DNA of 64,000 nt, taken from Lobulomyces angularis (taxonomy: Eukaryota; Chytridiomycota; Chytridiomycetes; Lobulomycetales; Lobulomycetaceae). Shown in pieces: positions 37,601 to 49,922 of this stretch (position 1 is the first letter of the stretch; the number at the start of each line of letters is the position of its first letter). Both the position numbers and the translations under genes were made by a program. The stretch spans positions 422 to 64,421 of the forward strand of contig JADHYX010000051.1 in assembly GCA_027604685.1 (NCBI GenBank), written 5' to 3'. The notes beneath the pieces are model-generated. The model saw nothing but the letters and a program-made list of their open reading frames with translations, was not told where the DNA came from and did no database searches.

Positions 37601-40600
37601 CATCAGCAAAAAAATTGCCAATTGCAAATATATGATCTAGAATTAGAGTAACTTTAGGGCTATCAAAGGTAATAAGATAATTTGTAGCTTTCGATTTTTC
37701 ACTTGTTGATTGAATTGAGAGCATACTTTGATCAGGCTTAGTAATTGTTCTCAACACATCCTTAAATATATTATCAGTTTGCCTTGTATCAAAAATTTTC
37801 AACGCTCCAATTTCTGCTTCCATTTTACTTGTTCCATTTAACAACGTGCATTGTTTAAAAAACACTCGGGAAATCAAAAATTCCGCCAATGAAGATTCCT
37901 TGTTTTCCAAAAGTTGAAATATTTCCAAAGTGATCTTCGGTAGTTCAAAAAGAAAATCCATAGTTGATCGTTTCTCATCCTGAACATTCTCTTTCGATAC
38001 ATCCTCAGAAATTTGGTCCATTTTAGAAAAAGATGATGTATCACGTCCATCGTCTGAGGAAAATGCGTGTTGAAGTGAATCAATTAAGTCCAACATCAAA
38101 ATATATTGCTTCCTGATCAATTTTAACTGAACTGGAGACATTTTAATTGCTACCTAAAAAAAAAAAAACTTTATTAGTTTTCTTGGAAGCTGAGTACCTG
38201 TAAATCAGGAACTTTTAAAGAATTTTTAGTTATATTTTCTCCATTAATATTAAATCTTGTTATATTGAAATCGGCGTGGACGTCTTCCAAAATATCCGTT
38301 TCTTCGGAAGTTCCCACCCCTGATTCATTTTCGTTATCAAATGTTGAAATTAACTTCATCGATTCTAATCTAGCGGAAATCTCATCAATTACTATAGCAT
38401 TTTCACTCCCGTATTTTTCAGCGCTGGCTTCAGAAAAGTTGTTTTTTGCAGTTATCTTTCCCAGGTACATAGATATAAAATTTTTACTTGATAAGCTAAC
38501 TTCAGGAAAAACTAAGATAGGTGTTTGTATTTGAATATTGAAATGGAATTTTCCACCACTTTCCTGCATGTGATTTGCTTTGTCATACGCCGCCTTTCTG
38601 GCACTCTCTACTAGAGCGTGCATTTTTTGAAATTCACTTAAGTATTCTTGTAACTCAATACAAAAATCTTCCAAAAACGTAACTTTCACGGAGGGGGCGA
38701 ATAAGTTAAGTGAAGAATCATACCCAGGGTAATTATCCGAAGAAATATCAAAACTTTCAAAAACGAAATCCGCAACCTGGCCACCCTCAACTGATATGAA
38801 ATCTCGATATATACTTGGATCTTTGGCCGATGGTCTGACCAAGTGATCAACAATGGAGAAATTACCAAGTGTGCCATTGACTTTCATAGTTTTATTTTTC
38901 ATAACTACACTTATTTGCCCATCATCAAAGCTTGAAGTAGCAATATGAGTTCCATCTCTATTTAGTAAAAGGTTGATACTTTTTAATGAAGTGGAAACTA
39001 CAAAAGTTGATTCCTCCATGTCTGAAGCAGTGGACAGCGGATCTGTCATCGCATCTTCTTCCGTTATTTCAGGGGGAAGAATGGTTTTCTTTTCTTCTTT
39101 GCTGACAAATGCAGTCAGCAAAAAGTCATAAAGATCCAAAATACTTTTCCTTGTCAATACTACATTTAGTGCGCCAAACGTTACATCAACCTTTTGATCT
39201 ACTCCATGAAAGTCTGGAGATACTTTTTTAATGCTTTCATAAGACAAATAAATAAAATGCTCTACATTTGAATTTTCAGCAGTAGATGTTTCTTCTAATT
39301 TACTTAATAAATAACGAAATTTTGGATCAGTGCCATTTTCTATTTTATCTTCAATTTCAGCGCTAGCAATTTGAACAAGAATCTTTGTATCAAGTGGACG
39401 ATTAGTGTACTTAAGTTGGAATAACTTAACGCTCATTTCCGCCAGTTCAGTTTCAGCTGAAATTGAATCGACTGTACTTCTCTTTAAACTAATGGAAACT
39501 TCTCCTACATTAAATGAACATTCCATAAGAACCTTTGCTAGTTCGCTTATATCTTGGCTTTTGGTTAAAAGTGATGGTAATTCTTCTAGCACCTTTTTTT
39601 CGTCAATTTCGTTTTCTTCTGACACAAATTCTTCATTTGCGTCTTCAAAATCATCATCTGAAAAATAATCAGCATCTGAATGTTGAATTTTGCTCTGTGA
39701 GTATAAATTCCATTCTTCTTTTGACAACTGTACAGTTGTCTTTGTAGAGCTGCTCATGTGTGTCGCTTCGTCGGATGAGAGTCCACCCGAAATCGAATCT
39801 AATATCTTCATCACAGATTTATATTTTTTATCACTAAGGTTCAAATGCAATCGTGGAAGTTCCCCAAAAATTTTCATCCAAGTAAAAGCAGTTTCTTTTG
39901 GTAAAATGCACCTAAAAGTTTAAAAATATTATGAAAAGTATTAGCATTTCATGATACATATGAACAGAAAACATAATGTTGACTCTTTCAATAAAGTGAA
40001 GGTCAAAAGTAGAGGATTGGTTTTCCAGTTCATTAAGACAAGCATCATAGGAATTACCGACTAAAACCTAGAAGTATACATTTTTGTATAAGCACATTTT
40101 GAAGTATTACAAACGAACCTGAACCGATGACAATTCAATTGTAAATACGTCATAAAGCATACTTTTCAATTGGTCCATGTCGTGCTCGTTTAATTGCGTT
40201 TTCTTTTGTGATATATCCTTCAAAAGAACTTTGTTTGCCAATTTACTCTCAATTAAGAAATGTCCAGCATCCAGTACCACGATAGTTGATTCAGGGTCAT
40301 TGACATTTTCTGGAAAGATAAATACAGGAGCGTCAATATCAACTTTCAAATCTAAAGTTTTATGTTCTTCAATTGCATACTCCAATCCCAACCTAGTCTG
40401 GTTGGTAATACCTTGGAAAGTATTCTGAGCAGCTGCCTGTAATAACGATTAATTAATATTGACATTAATAATAAATACTTTAAGAGTGGTAAACTGGGTA
40501 CCACTTTCAATTTCGTTATCGGAAGGAGGTGTAAAAAATGAAACCAGAGACTTTATTGCAGCAGGATTGTAGACTACTTCTAATGGCAACATTCTAATTT

Positions 40601-42901
40601 GAACAGCATTATCCGCCCTTTCATCTAATGGTTTTAATTCTGCAACCATTTGAAAAAATTTCGAGTCTCTAATGTTGAAGTGATAATTTCATAAAAAACA
40701 AATTTTCTTAAATTACCCCTTAACAGCTTGTTTTGCTTTAACTAGATGAGTGTATACTTTACTTGAAGTAGTTCCATCAATACATTCCATTCCCTGCAAT
40801 GAAACATCAGCAAGATAACTTCCCACTTTGGCAAATTTTAGGATATTAGCAGAAAATTTGCTAAATATAACTTTCATGAGTTCTTTTGGTTGCTTTGAAC
40901 GTTTTCCAGATTTAATAGATAATGAACCAGTATTTAACAACCAACTTAAATTAAACAAAACGGCCTATAAAACCAATTTTTTTAGAAGTAAAAAAACTTT
41001 CAATCTTTACATCATCAGGAAAAACTGAACTAGTAAATGCAGCCTCTGGATCATATTCAATTGTTTCACATAACTGTTTCATGTGATCTTGTGTAAAAAC
41101 ATTATTGTTTTTTTCTTTTTCATCCTCAGTATTCTAAATAACTTTTAACATCATAAACAAAAAAATGCTTAAACCTGTTCTCCTGAAGACCAACCTAACC
41201 AGGAGCTCCACGTGGAAACTTTTTCTGTAACTTTTTCAACAGGACCGGCTTCCAAATAATGAAAAAATAAAAACAATTTAGTAATATTCGTTATGAATTA
41301 CCTTCTAGCTTTTTTTTCCGCAACTGATTACGTGCAATAGATCTATAAAATCTTAAATCTTGATAACTTAATTTCCTTTCAAGCTGAAATAATAATGCTG
41401 ATTCATTAATTGGGAGAGATGGCATAGTCTGAGATAACTTGTAAACATTAACATAGGAAATTCTGTCGTCACGCCTTTCCTTTAAATATTCCCACGTCCA
41501 CTTACGGTTCTTTTCATGAACATCAAATAAAACACAGTTACCTAAGTAGAGTTTTAATAATTATTCAAAAATGAATCGTTACCAGCGTATTTAAACCAAG
41601 CTTTTGGATCTGCCGCTGGAGGAACCGTCCTTGGCGGCCTGAATTTTCTATACTAAAATAAAATAAATTTTTTGTTTACTATTTGGAATACCTTATAGGA
41701 TCTCATATATAACTCAAATGCATTCAACAGCGCCAAACCAGTGTTGAACTGGTCATCATCCAATTCAAAACCCAACTCATCAAATTCAATTTCGGCAAAA
41801 TTTCGAGCACTTCCCGGAACATAATCCTTTTGCAGAGTTAACTTAAAAAACAAAGTCAGCGATCACCAATATTTTTTAAAAACCTTTCCAATGCCGCAAA
41901 CTGGTCTTAAAATATACTGCAAGTTGTTATTGTTATTTTGACCTTTTGATGCGATCTGATGTGTAAATAATATAAGCTTTCAATATACTTTAATGTTCAA
42001 ACCAGTTTCACAAAAGCGTCAAAGGCATCCTGTCCACTTAAGTTTTCCAGACTTTCGAGTTCTGTATTCCAATACATCGCTAGGCTGCCCAACTTCACGT
42101 ACTTATTAATTCCATCTGATAAATCGTGAATGAATGCTTCATTCCAAAGGCTGTCAGTAGAAATAGCTGAAAGTTCAGACAAAGTAATTCCAGCAGAAAA
42201 AGGAGACTATATTAGAAAAAAAAATTATTCTGAGATGTTTAAAAAAAAAAAATACCTCAGGTACATTAATTTTATCTTCGTATCTAATATGGATATTTTT
42301 AATTGAAAATTGCAAATTGTCAATAATTTTTGCTGTTAATTGAGTTACAAAAGATTGATCTTTGAGAGAAACCTCAGCCTTTTCTTACAAATTATAAACA
42401 TTTTTGTTTAAAAGAAAAACCAAGTATTTTAATATAAAACCTTTTGTCAATAATTCAGCTTGAGCCAACCTTTGAAACTTATGCTTTAGTTCAGAATCAA
42501 ATTCTTCCTGATAATCGTAATCTTGACCTAACTTTGGCACAGCAAGTATATAAATATCGGAGATTTCAATCTTTATGGGTTTATTTTTCAGGTCATTCCA
42601 TGGTATCGTACAATTAAGGTTGCCCAGATATCCTTCACTCACATTTATAGGAAGATTAAATTTATCCAAAGCGGATGTCTTCAATTTTAAATTGTTCAAG
42701 ACTACATTGCCTGACCATATTCCAACCTTTACAATACAAGAATAAAGAAAATGAAATTGCGAAACTATTTACGGATAACTGCTTAGGTTCAAGGTTATCA
42801 CAGTATTCACCAAGTACAGTATTTAAAACCTACGTTTTTTTAGCAATTAATGGATAATAAATTGTTGATTTTTCATACGCTTGATATCAACGATTCAAAC
42901 A
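31670..42901 (-). CDS. VPS13: VPS13 bridge-like lipid transfer protein
   Basis: Giant lipid-transfer protein working at membrane contact sites, roughly 3,000 residues in many exons. The N-terminal chorein domain reads [20 protein letters not shown], then [40 protein letters not shown] and [20 protein letters not shown], built across three short exons. The middle is long beta-rich repeats. The adaptor-binding (VAB) repeats are visible at about 36.4 kb ([16 protein letters not shown]), 35.6 kb ([15 protein letters not shown]) and 35.25 kb ([17 protein letters not shown]). Toward the end, [20 protein letters not shown] marks the conserved C-terminal helical region and a PH-like domain ends [21 protein letters not shown]. 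The sequence suggests no break. An EEP phosphodiesterase lies divergently 308 bp upstream. Confidence 0.93.
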
Positions 42902-43209
42902 TAGTTTAAAATTTTAGTACAATTTAGAAAAATTTTTGGTGAGGAGTTTGTCAACAATTGGACATGGACACTACTACAAGTTGTCCATTTGTAGGATAAA
43001 TAATGATTAAATAGTAATGAAATCAATGGATATAAGCAGATCCAGGTGATTTTACTGAAGGTTAATTCTATAGCCTAAAAAAGCTTGAGATAAATTGACA
43101 AGCAAAGTATTTGTCCGATTTTCCATAATTGTATAAAACTCCAAACTTCAATGTTTTAATTTCTTAAAGGCCAACACCTCCTTAATTCAACAATCTCATA
43201 TAAAATTAA
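42902..43209. promoter_or_regulatory. shared upstream region of VPS13 and EEP gene
   Basis: A 308-bp divergent spacer. Less A/T monotone than other spacers, but no motif stands out. Confidence 0.4.
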
Positions 43210-44431
43210 ATGTCTTTAAGCAACAACAACTGTAGAATTTTGTCCTTAAACTTCTTTTTGAGGTATGATTTTTTTTTTTTTTCTACTTAAATTTTATTTT
43301 TGAAGACCTCCTCCAATTAGAACTTACTGGATTTCAAATCATAAAGAAGCAAGGCTAAAGCTATTTACTGAAACCGTATTGGATAATTTTGATGTTATCT
43401 TACTTCAGGAAACTTTTAAAACAGGAAGTTCTAGGCAAAAAAGACTAGTCAAGATAGCTTATTCTAAAGGGTTCCAATATTCTACTTCTTTAAGTCCGGT
43501 TTCATTTCTCAAGACCTTAAAGGTTGATGGAGGTAAAATCCTAAATTTTTTTAAAGAACTTAGTTTTATTTGAAATTAGGTTGCACAATTTTAAGTAGAT
43601 TTCCTATTGTGGAAAGTGGAATGAACTTTTACACTGGTAAAAGAAACCCTATTCTAATAGGAATTGAAATTTTTTTTTTTATCGAGCAGATGCAGTGGAT
43701 GTTGACAAGTTTTCACAAAAAGGTACTTTATTTGCCAAAATTGAATTGAGCAGAGGAATATATCTGTTTGTATTCACCACGCATATGCAAGGTTCTTATT
43801 TTAATTTTTTTTTAATTAACTTTATTTTTTAATTATTTAGCTAGTTATGAGTTAAACTGCAAAATAAATTGTCCAGAGGCATTGGCAAGGCAAATTTATT
43901 ATCCTCTATAATCATTTAATTTAAATTGAAAATTTTAGGTTAAGCCAATTCAAGGAAATTCACGATTATATAAAAGATTGTCAATTTAAGTACAAATTTA
44001 ATCCCGATACAGATTGTTGTATTTTTGGTGGAGATGTTAATGTTGATGGAAAAGGAACAAATGAAATGGAAGTCCACAGTGAAGAATATTTGAGAATGTT
44101 AAGTACTTTAAAAGGTTCAGAGTTTGAAGTGAACGATTTAATATTTGACTCTTTAAATGTTCATCCTAATACGTATGACACTATATTGAAACCATTTTGG
44201 GCGAAAATTTTTAAAATGGATAAAGAACAACAATGTTTGGATTACCTCTTTTGTTTTAAAACAAAAGATCTAAAGAAAGGTAAATTAAATAAAAACAATT
44301 TAAATTTATCTGCTGCAGAATCCACTTTCTTCTTCAAAGATACAAAAGTATTGCCATTTAAGGTCGAAAACAGAAGTTTTACTCAGATAAGTGATCATTT
44401 CGGCTTAACGACTACCTTAACTTTTACCTAA
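43210..44431 (+). CDS. endonuclease/exonuclease/phosphatase-fold phosphodiesterase, neutral sphingomyelinase-like
   Basis: Metal-dependent phosphodiesterase, probably acting on sphingomyelin or a related lipid. The first exon MSLSNNNCRILSLNFFLR joins PPPIRTYWISNHKEARLKLF, giving the LNxFLRPPPI start seen in the bacterial-type and animal neutral sphingomyelinase branch. Catalytic motifs: VILLQETF (metal Glu), FAKIELSRGIYLFVFTTHMQ (His), CCIFGGDVNVDGKG (GDxN) and TQISDHFGLTTTLTF (terminal SDH). A family-typical region before the end reads QQCLDYLFCF. No signal peptide or membrane segment is evident. The substrate is inferred from the subfamily flavour and is uncertain; inositol phosphatase or nuclease is less likely. 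Confidence 0.72.
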
Positions 44432-44751
44432 GTTCTTTTCTATATTTTACTAGATACAAAATAATTAGATTATTTGGTAGATTTAGCTGTTTCAATCAAC
44501 TATTTTGATGGTTTCAAAATAAATAAACAAAAATAAACTTTTTTCCAAATAAAATGATGTAAAAGAATTAAAATTTTGATAAAAAAAACCAAAATTAGCG
44601 TTGCTTTAAATATTCCCATTTGTTAAATTTATCTGTGTATTTATTGATTATAATTTAAAAAAGAGTGAAAAATGTTATATTAAAAATTTTTAAAAATGAA
44701 AAATTTAAATAATAAACAATTAAATATTTAAAAAAAAATTAAAAATAAATC
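44432..44751. other. intergenic, convergent 3' ends
   Basis: Very AT-rich spacer between the stops of the phosphodiesterase and eIF1. Nothing further seen. Confidence 0.5.
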
Positions 44752-45185
44752 TTAAAAACCGTGAACCTTTACTTTATCTTTTGTAACAATTTCATTATCA
44801 ACCAAAAATCCTAAAATTTTTTGTCTCTGGTCACCTTGCAACTGGATTACTTCACCAAGATCATTATCTTCAACAATATGCCCATTGCAAGCAAAGCCCT
44901 ACAACGAATGTCTAAATTGCAAAATAATAAAATAATTACCTTTTTAAAAGCTTTCAATATTCTAGCTTGATCTAAGTCAGTTGGCAACCCTTGCACAGTA
45001 GTTATCGTTTTTCTTCCTTGTCTCTGCTGAATGCGGATGTCTACAAAATTATGAAAATAAAACAATGAAATTATGAAAAAAATTAAATTACGAATATATC
45101 CTTCTTGCTTTAAAACACTATCTTTGTTGCCTCCTTCATCATCAAAATTAAGGTTATTTCCATTAAATAATATATTTTCTGTCAT
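44752..45185 (-). CDS. SUI1: translation initiation factor eIF1 (SUI1)
   Basis: Start-codon selection factor in the 43S complex. Three exons. MTENILFNGNNLNFDDEGGN leads into HIRIQQRQGRKTITTVQGLP, then DLDQARILKAFKKGFACNGH, IVEDNDLGEVIQLQGDQRQK and ILGFLVDNEIVTKDKVKVHG F. The core is highly conserved. The start at 45185 gives the usual short acidic N-terminus; a further ATG at 45233 would add a hydrophobic leader (MVTQIFFLKKFCTTSF) that eIF1 proteins lack and was not chosen. Confidence 0.93.
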
Positions 45186-45497
45186 AAAACTAGTTGTACA
45201 AAATTTTTTTAGAAAAAAAATTTGTGTAACCATGTTTAAGAGCTCAAAAGTTTATTGTCTTGTCTCAATCCTTTTGAGAACAGTCTCTTTTATCGATTAA
45301 AAAAACTCTCCTTAATGATGGCAAACAACTTAATAATTTGAATATTTTTGTACAAGTAATTTAATACATCATTAAACAAAAATAAAAAAGTGAATGTCAG
45401 ACTTCAAATTATTGAAACCTTTATATTTTTTTTTCAACTTTAGAATTCTATATAATTTTATTGTAACTTTAAAAAAAAAAACTGAATCTATTGTTTT
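45186..45497. other. intergenic
   Basis: AT-rich 312-bp spacer upstream of eIF1 and downstream of the tyrosinase stop. It presumably holds the eIF1 promoter; no motif was identified. Confidence 0.45.
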
Positions 45498-47281
45498 CTA
45501 ATTTTTATAAAATTTATTTATTTTCTCTTGAACATACTTTTTGTTTTTCAAGGACTGTTCCTCAGTTATAGATCCATAGTTATCAAGTAAATCTTTTCCA
45601 TAACCTTCGTGGTAAAGTAAAGCTGCGTTGCTTAAATATCCTCTTTCTTTATTCAAGAAATCTACTAAATCATTCATCGTTTTTTCATTTTCTCTAATAT
45701 AAGTTTCATTTAGTCCTAAAACAATAACAAAATTCAATAATTAATTAACAGATATGAATTCAATTAATGGTCAATACCATTTTTTTTAATGACATGTTCA
45801 GATAATGGAGAAACGTGTCTCAGGTTATATTCATCATCTCTGTCTTCACATGCTGGAGTAACTGTATTATCTAAGCTACCATGGTAAGCACCTCTTTTTT
45901 TAAATTGAAAGTGAACATGATCCAATTCCGCTTCCATGCCGAAAAAGCTTCTTTTTATAAATTTTGACAAATTTGAAACAACATTTTTGACATTTGGTAG
46001 TGCAGCTGAGTTTGGGGTGGTAGGCAGAGCAGAGGACAACGGCTTAATTATTTTAGTGGAAACTGCTAAAACTGTTGCAGTTGTGGTGGAATTAGGTAAA
46101 AGGGTGGTGGAGTTTAAGGCTGCTGATGCGGTGGATGAAACTGCAACTGTTGAAGTTGAAGAAATTGAGACCGATGAAGAAGTAGTTGAAGTAGTTGAAG
46201 TTTCTGCAACAGAAGTAGGATCAGGACCCTGTGCACAAAAAAAAATTTGTTTAATATTTTTAATAAAACACACTAACCCCCGTAATAGGTCCTGCACCAG
46301 CCGAGTAAGAATATCCCAACTGACTAATGCTAAACATCTGAGAAACAGTTCTATCTGGAATAACACCGTCCATATCTAGAACATCATTACGAGATGCTTG
46401 TCCCCCAAACGGTCCAGGCCCGTTATAGTCGTTGGCAATACTTGGGTGATTTTGTTGCCAAGCTGCCCATTGTTTATCTACAAATGCATGGTGTAAGTAA
46501 AAAAGTGGATCTCCACTGGATTCATATAAATTAGCCTAAGGTTTGTTAATTGATCAAAACTGTATTTGAATATTTACCATATTACCACCAACAAAAGAAT
46601 GTACATAAGGGTGATATTGGCCCTCCATTGCCTCCCTGGCTGCGTCATAATTATTATTTCCACTTTCTATTCTCTGAACAGCTTCTGGACCAGGAAGAGA
46701 CCCACCATTAAAAGATCTGGAAAAGTGATTTGCTCTAAATGGGCCATTATTATTTCCATTAGATCCAAAAAATCTGAATACTGGTGAACCTATTTTAACA
46801 GTCTTAACTACAAGTCACCTTTTGATATGAATAAGTACCTTCAGGGTTTTGTGAATCCAAAGTACCATCCCAATATGGTACTGATATCGACTGACCAGTA
46901 CAGTCTCTCATTTCACTTTCTAAGGCTAACAAATACAATCTATGCCAAGGTAGAAATGCCTGTGAAATTGAAAAAAATACATATTTTCAAATAAAAAAAA
47001 TTTTCTTACAGCGTTGTTATGTGCAGCTGCAATATTTTTCGTGTGCACATTTTTCAACCTACTCCATCTGCCACTGTCCATTAAACAATTAACTGCGTCA
47101 ACAAAAGCTAAAAAATGTGTAATTATTAAAGTTTCCAGAACTGGTATGTTTAAACTTTACCTTGCCCTTCACCGTTTAAACCACTTCTGTCAGAATTCAT
47201 TAATTCTCTTACTTCCCGTCTGATCGAACATGTTAGCCCAATTACTAAAAATGATATTAATCTAACTCTAAAATTGACCAT
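45498..47281 (-). CDS. secreted tyrosinase (type-3 copper)
   Basis: Copper monooxygenase oxidising phenols to quinones, the entry to melanin or to protein cross-linking. Signal peptide MVNFRVRLISFLVIGLTC. The CuA site is built from VHTKNIAAAHNNAAFLPWHR (three His). The CuB site comes from YHPYVHSFVGGN and SSGDPLFYLHHAFVDKQWAA W. All six expected histidines are seen. After the domain (NGPGPFGGQASRNDVLDMDG, then QLGYSYSAGAGPITG) a Ser/Thr/Ala-rich, probably O-glycosylated linker follows (ETSTTSTTSSSVSISSTSTV). Then comes a distinct tail of about 150 residues (KKRGAYHGSLDNTVTPACED, RDDEYNLRHVSPLSEHVIKK) ending INKFYKN. The tail may be a propeptide; KKR before it is a plausible kexin site. Small secreted tyrosinases of this sort are known in fungi and oomycetes. 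Confidence 0.88.
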
Positions 47282-48353
47282 TTAAATTGTTTTTAGCTTT
47301 GAGCAGGAAAAAAAAAAAAAAAAAAATTGCTAAATAAATAAGGTATTTGTATTTTAAACCTCATTTTTGTGCTTATGGGTAAAAAAAGGGGTGACAGCAG
47401 TTGTTGCCACGAACTCCAGCACAGTTCAAGTTGGTCACTGAACCGAATCTTCCACTTTCCAAAGCTCAATTTATCAAATCTACAAGGTAATTCTTTTCAA
47501 TGGAGCTCCAGTAGGGTATATAATGCAATCCTCAATAGATAAATATCTTTAAACTTTATCTTTTTTCTTCGTAATGTTATTTAAGGTTATTAGGGGAATG
47601 TATTAAACCAAAATTAAAAATAAACGGTAGATTTGAATTTTATACAAATTGTAAAGGTTCCTATATTATAAAGCAAACCATATGATGTGAAGTAGATGAA
47701 AATGAGAAAGATGACTGGAAGATCCTGGTTTAAGTATAAAATTATAATAGTTAGCACTTATCAATACATATTTAAAATAGGGATGAAGAAAATTTATTTT
47801 TTTTTAATGGCCAACAACATACAAATCCAATACAAAGTTAACTCAATAACTTTAAATAAAGTTTCCTGCACAATTGTCTGCCTCTAAATACGAAAATCAA
47901 AAAAAGTTTATTAAAATTATTTTCTATTATTTTACTATTATTTTTTTGAACTAAAGGAAGTTTAATCAATTATTTCGAAACTCGCCACAGCAAGAAAATG
48001 CTATTATCTTCACCCATTAACTTTACTCAAAACTACTTAATCAAATGTCCATGTTATCGTCATTGTATATATAACTCTTTTCCTCATTGCAATTTTGATT
48101 TTTTTTATATAGCAAAAAAAGCAATTTCCAAAAAAAAAAAATTGGAAGGCGAACAAATTTAACCAAAAGCATTATTTTTGAGGGATTTTTCCCAAAAGGC
48201 GTGTCTTAACCCCTCTTGTGACACAAGCTTTTGGGAAACAAGAAATGCAACTGAACAGTTTAAATAATAATATTGTTTTGATTATACCAACGGACTACAA
48301 TATGAATATAACACTGAGAATAAAGAAGTATTTTTTCAAATTCTTCTTAATGT
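47282..48353. other. intergenic
   Basis: About 1.07 kb between the tyrosinase start and the SDS22 stop. The part next to the tyrosinase (47385-47500) is clearly less AT-rich than the surroundings and is the likely tyrosinase promoter. A 63-codon ORF at 47696 has AT-driven residues and was not accepted. Confidence 0.45.
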
Positions 48354-49572
48354 TCAGGTGCAGTATGTAGCATCAATTTGCTTAATTGATTTCAAGGACA
48401 GTTTGATTTTGTTCCTATAAGTAGCTTTGTTCAATCTTTCCAAAGGATTGCCTTCGAAATAAACGGTATGTAAATGCATTTTATCTCCAAGTTCTTCTTC
48501 AATTTCTTTAAAACTTTCAAGTTTGTTATAGCTTGCCTACAATAAAAAAGGAAAAATTAAAGTCTTTTATGTAAGGTTACCCAAAGTTCTTCAAGTTTAA
48601 CCAAACTTTTTAATCCTTCTAATTTCAGTATGAAGTTATTACCAACATCTAGAACTCTTAAATTTAAGTTACATCCCAAATTTTCAATTTTAGTTAAATT
48701 GTTATGCGATATGTAGAGTTCCTCCAAATTTCGTAATTCAGAAATCTCTTCAATCTTATTTATTCGATTGCTTTGAATACTTAGTATTCTTAAATGCGCA
48801 AACTGACTTAAGTTCTAGAATTTTTTCTTAAAAAAATAAAAATTGTTGGGTTTTACATACTTGTAAGGAAACAATTTTATTTTTTCCTAACCATAAACTA
48901 TCAAGTTGGACCAAGGTATCTAGATTTTCAATTTTTCGAATTTTATTGGCTCCCAATTCCAAGTTTTTTAATTTTTTTAATTTTTCCAAACCTTGTCGAT
49001 AAATAAAAAATTTAAACTAATAATACCTTCAATAACAGTTATTTTATTTCCAATTAAAAACAGTTCCGCCAATTCAACTAAATTCTCTATGTCACTAATG
49101 TTTTTGATTTTATTGAAACTTAAATCTAAATACTGGAGATTTTTATATAGCAAACTAAAATTTTCAATTTTTGATATTCTATTATCATATAAATCTAATT
49201 CAAGAACATTGTCATTTTTTAAATTTATAGAATCAAACTTTGTTAGTAAATTTTGTCGAAGAGAAATTTTCTACATTGGGTAATAAAATAAAAAAATCAA
49301 ATTTTTGGGAATCAATATTGCTATTTCTTTTCTTACCTTTAAATTAACAAATCTATCAATGTTTAAATCTTCCAATGTCGTCAACCTATTATGAGTTAAG
49401 TCTAAAACAGTAATGTCATTTGGTAAATGATCTAAAAATCCAGCTAATTGCAAAACATACAAACAACAAATTACTCTATTGTAGTGTTATTTGATATACC
49501 ATTTGAGATTTCACAGAGGGTACTTTCCTCTGCTTGATTTTCAGTGGAGACTGAGACTTTTTTTTCGTTCAT
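48354..49572 (-). CDS. SDS22: protein phosphatase 1 regulatory subunit SDS22
   Basis: Leucine-rich PP1 regulator acting in the nucleus and at mitosis. Start MNEKKVSVSTENQAEESTLC, then consecutive 22-residue SDS22-type LRRs: PNDITVLDLTHNRLTTLEDL, NVLELDLYDNRISKIENFSL, NLQYLDLSFNKIKNISDIEN, LAELFLIGNKITVIEGLEKL, NLELGANKIRKIENLDTLVQ, SLWLGKNKIVSLQNLSQFAH and ILSIQSNRINKIEEISELRN. The LRR cap (VYFEGNPLERLNKATYRNKI) ends QIDATYCT. Unlike the secreted LRR gene, introns here do not follow the repeat borders. Confidence 0.9.
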
Positions 49573-49603
49573 AAAAATCTTAAAACCATAAAACCCTATT
49601 ATA

Positions 49604-49804
49604 ATGCAAAAAACAAATTTTACAAAAACCAATTTAAATAAAGCTCAAAAAGCCACAGTATTGAACAAGTTGAAAATTAATGAAAACAATGTTGATTCAA
49701 ATCAGAATACGTTGATCACTGAAGTATTGCCTCCTAACTTAGATTCATTTACTCAAAAAGGCTTTAATGATTACAATTTCGACTTAAATTTTAAATTTTT
49801 ATAA
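49604..49804 (+). CDS. tiny hypothetical ORF, divergent from SDS22
   Basis: A 66-codon intronless ORF (MQKTNFTKTNLNKAQKATVL to YNFDLNFKFL). Its ATG is only 31 bp from the SDS22 ATG on the other strand. Composition is Asn/Lys/Thr/Leu rich but not a simple A/T artefact; it contains the readable segment LITEVLPPNLDSFTQKGF. No family recognised. Confidence 0.4.
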   Translation: MQKTNFTKTNLNKAQKATVLNKLKINENNVDSNQNTLITEVLPPNLDSFTQKGFNDYNFDLNFKFL

Positions 49805-49922
49805 AGTTTTGTATTATACTATTTGATTTTAAGATTTTGATTTTTAAAGTACTTAAAAATTCTTTCGTAATAAATGAGTTTTAAGATATGAAACAATATA
49901 AATCGTTGTGAAAAAAAAAAAA

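Noticed and set aside
45186..45233. Longer eIF1 start at 45233
   Set aside because: It adds a hydrophobic leader never seen in eIF1; the inner ATG gives a normal N-terminus.
46000..46379. Plus-strand ORF rich in Val, Glu and Ala opposite the tyrosinase
   Set aside because: It is the antisense of the Ser/Thr-rich linker, so its composition is explained by the coding strand.
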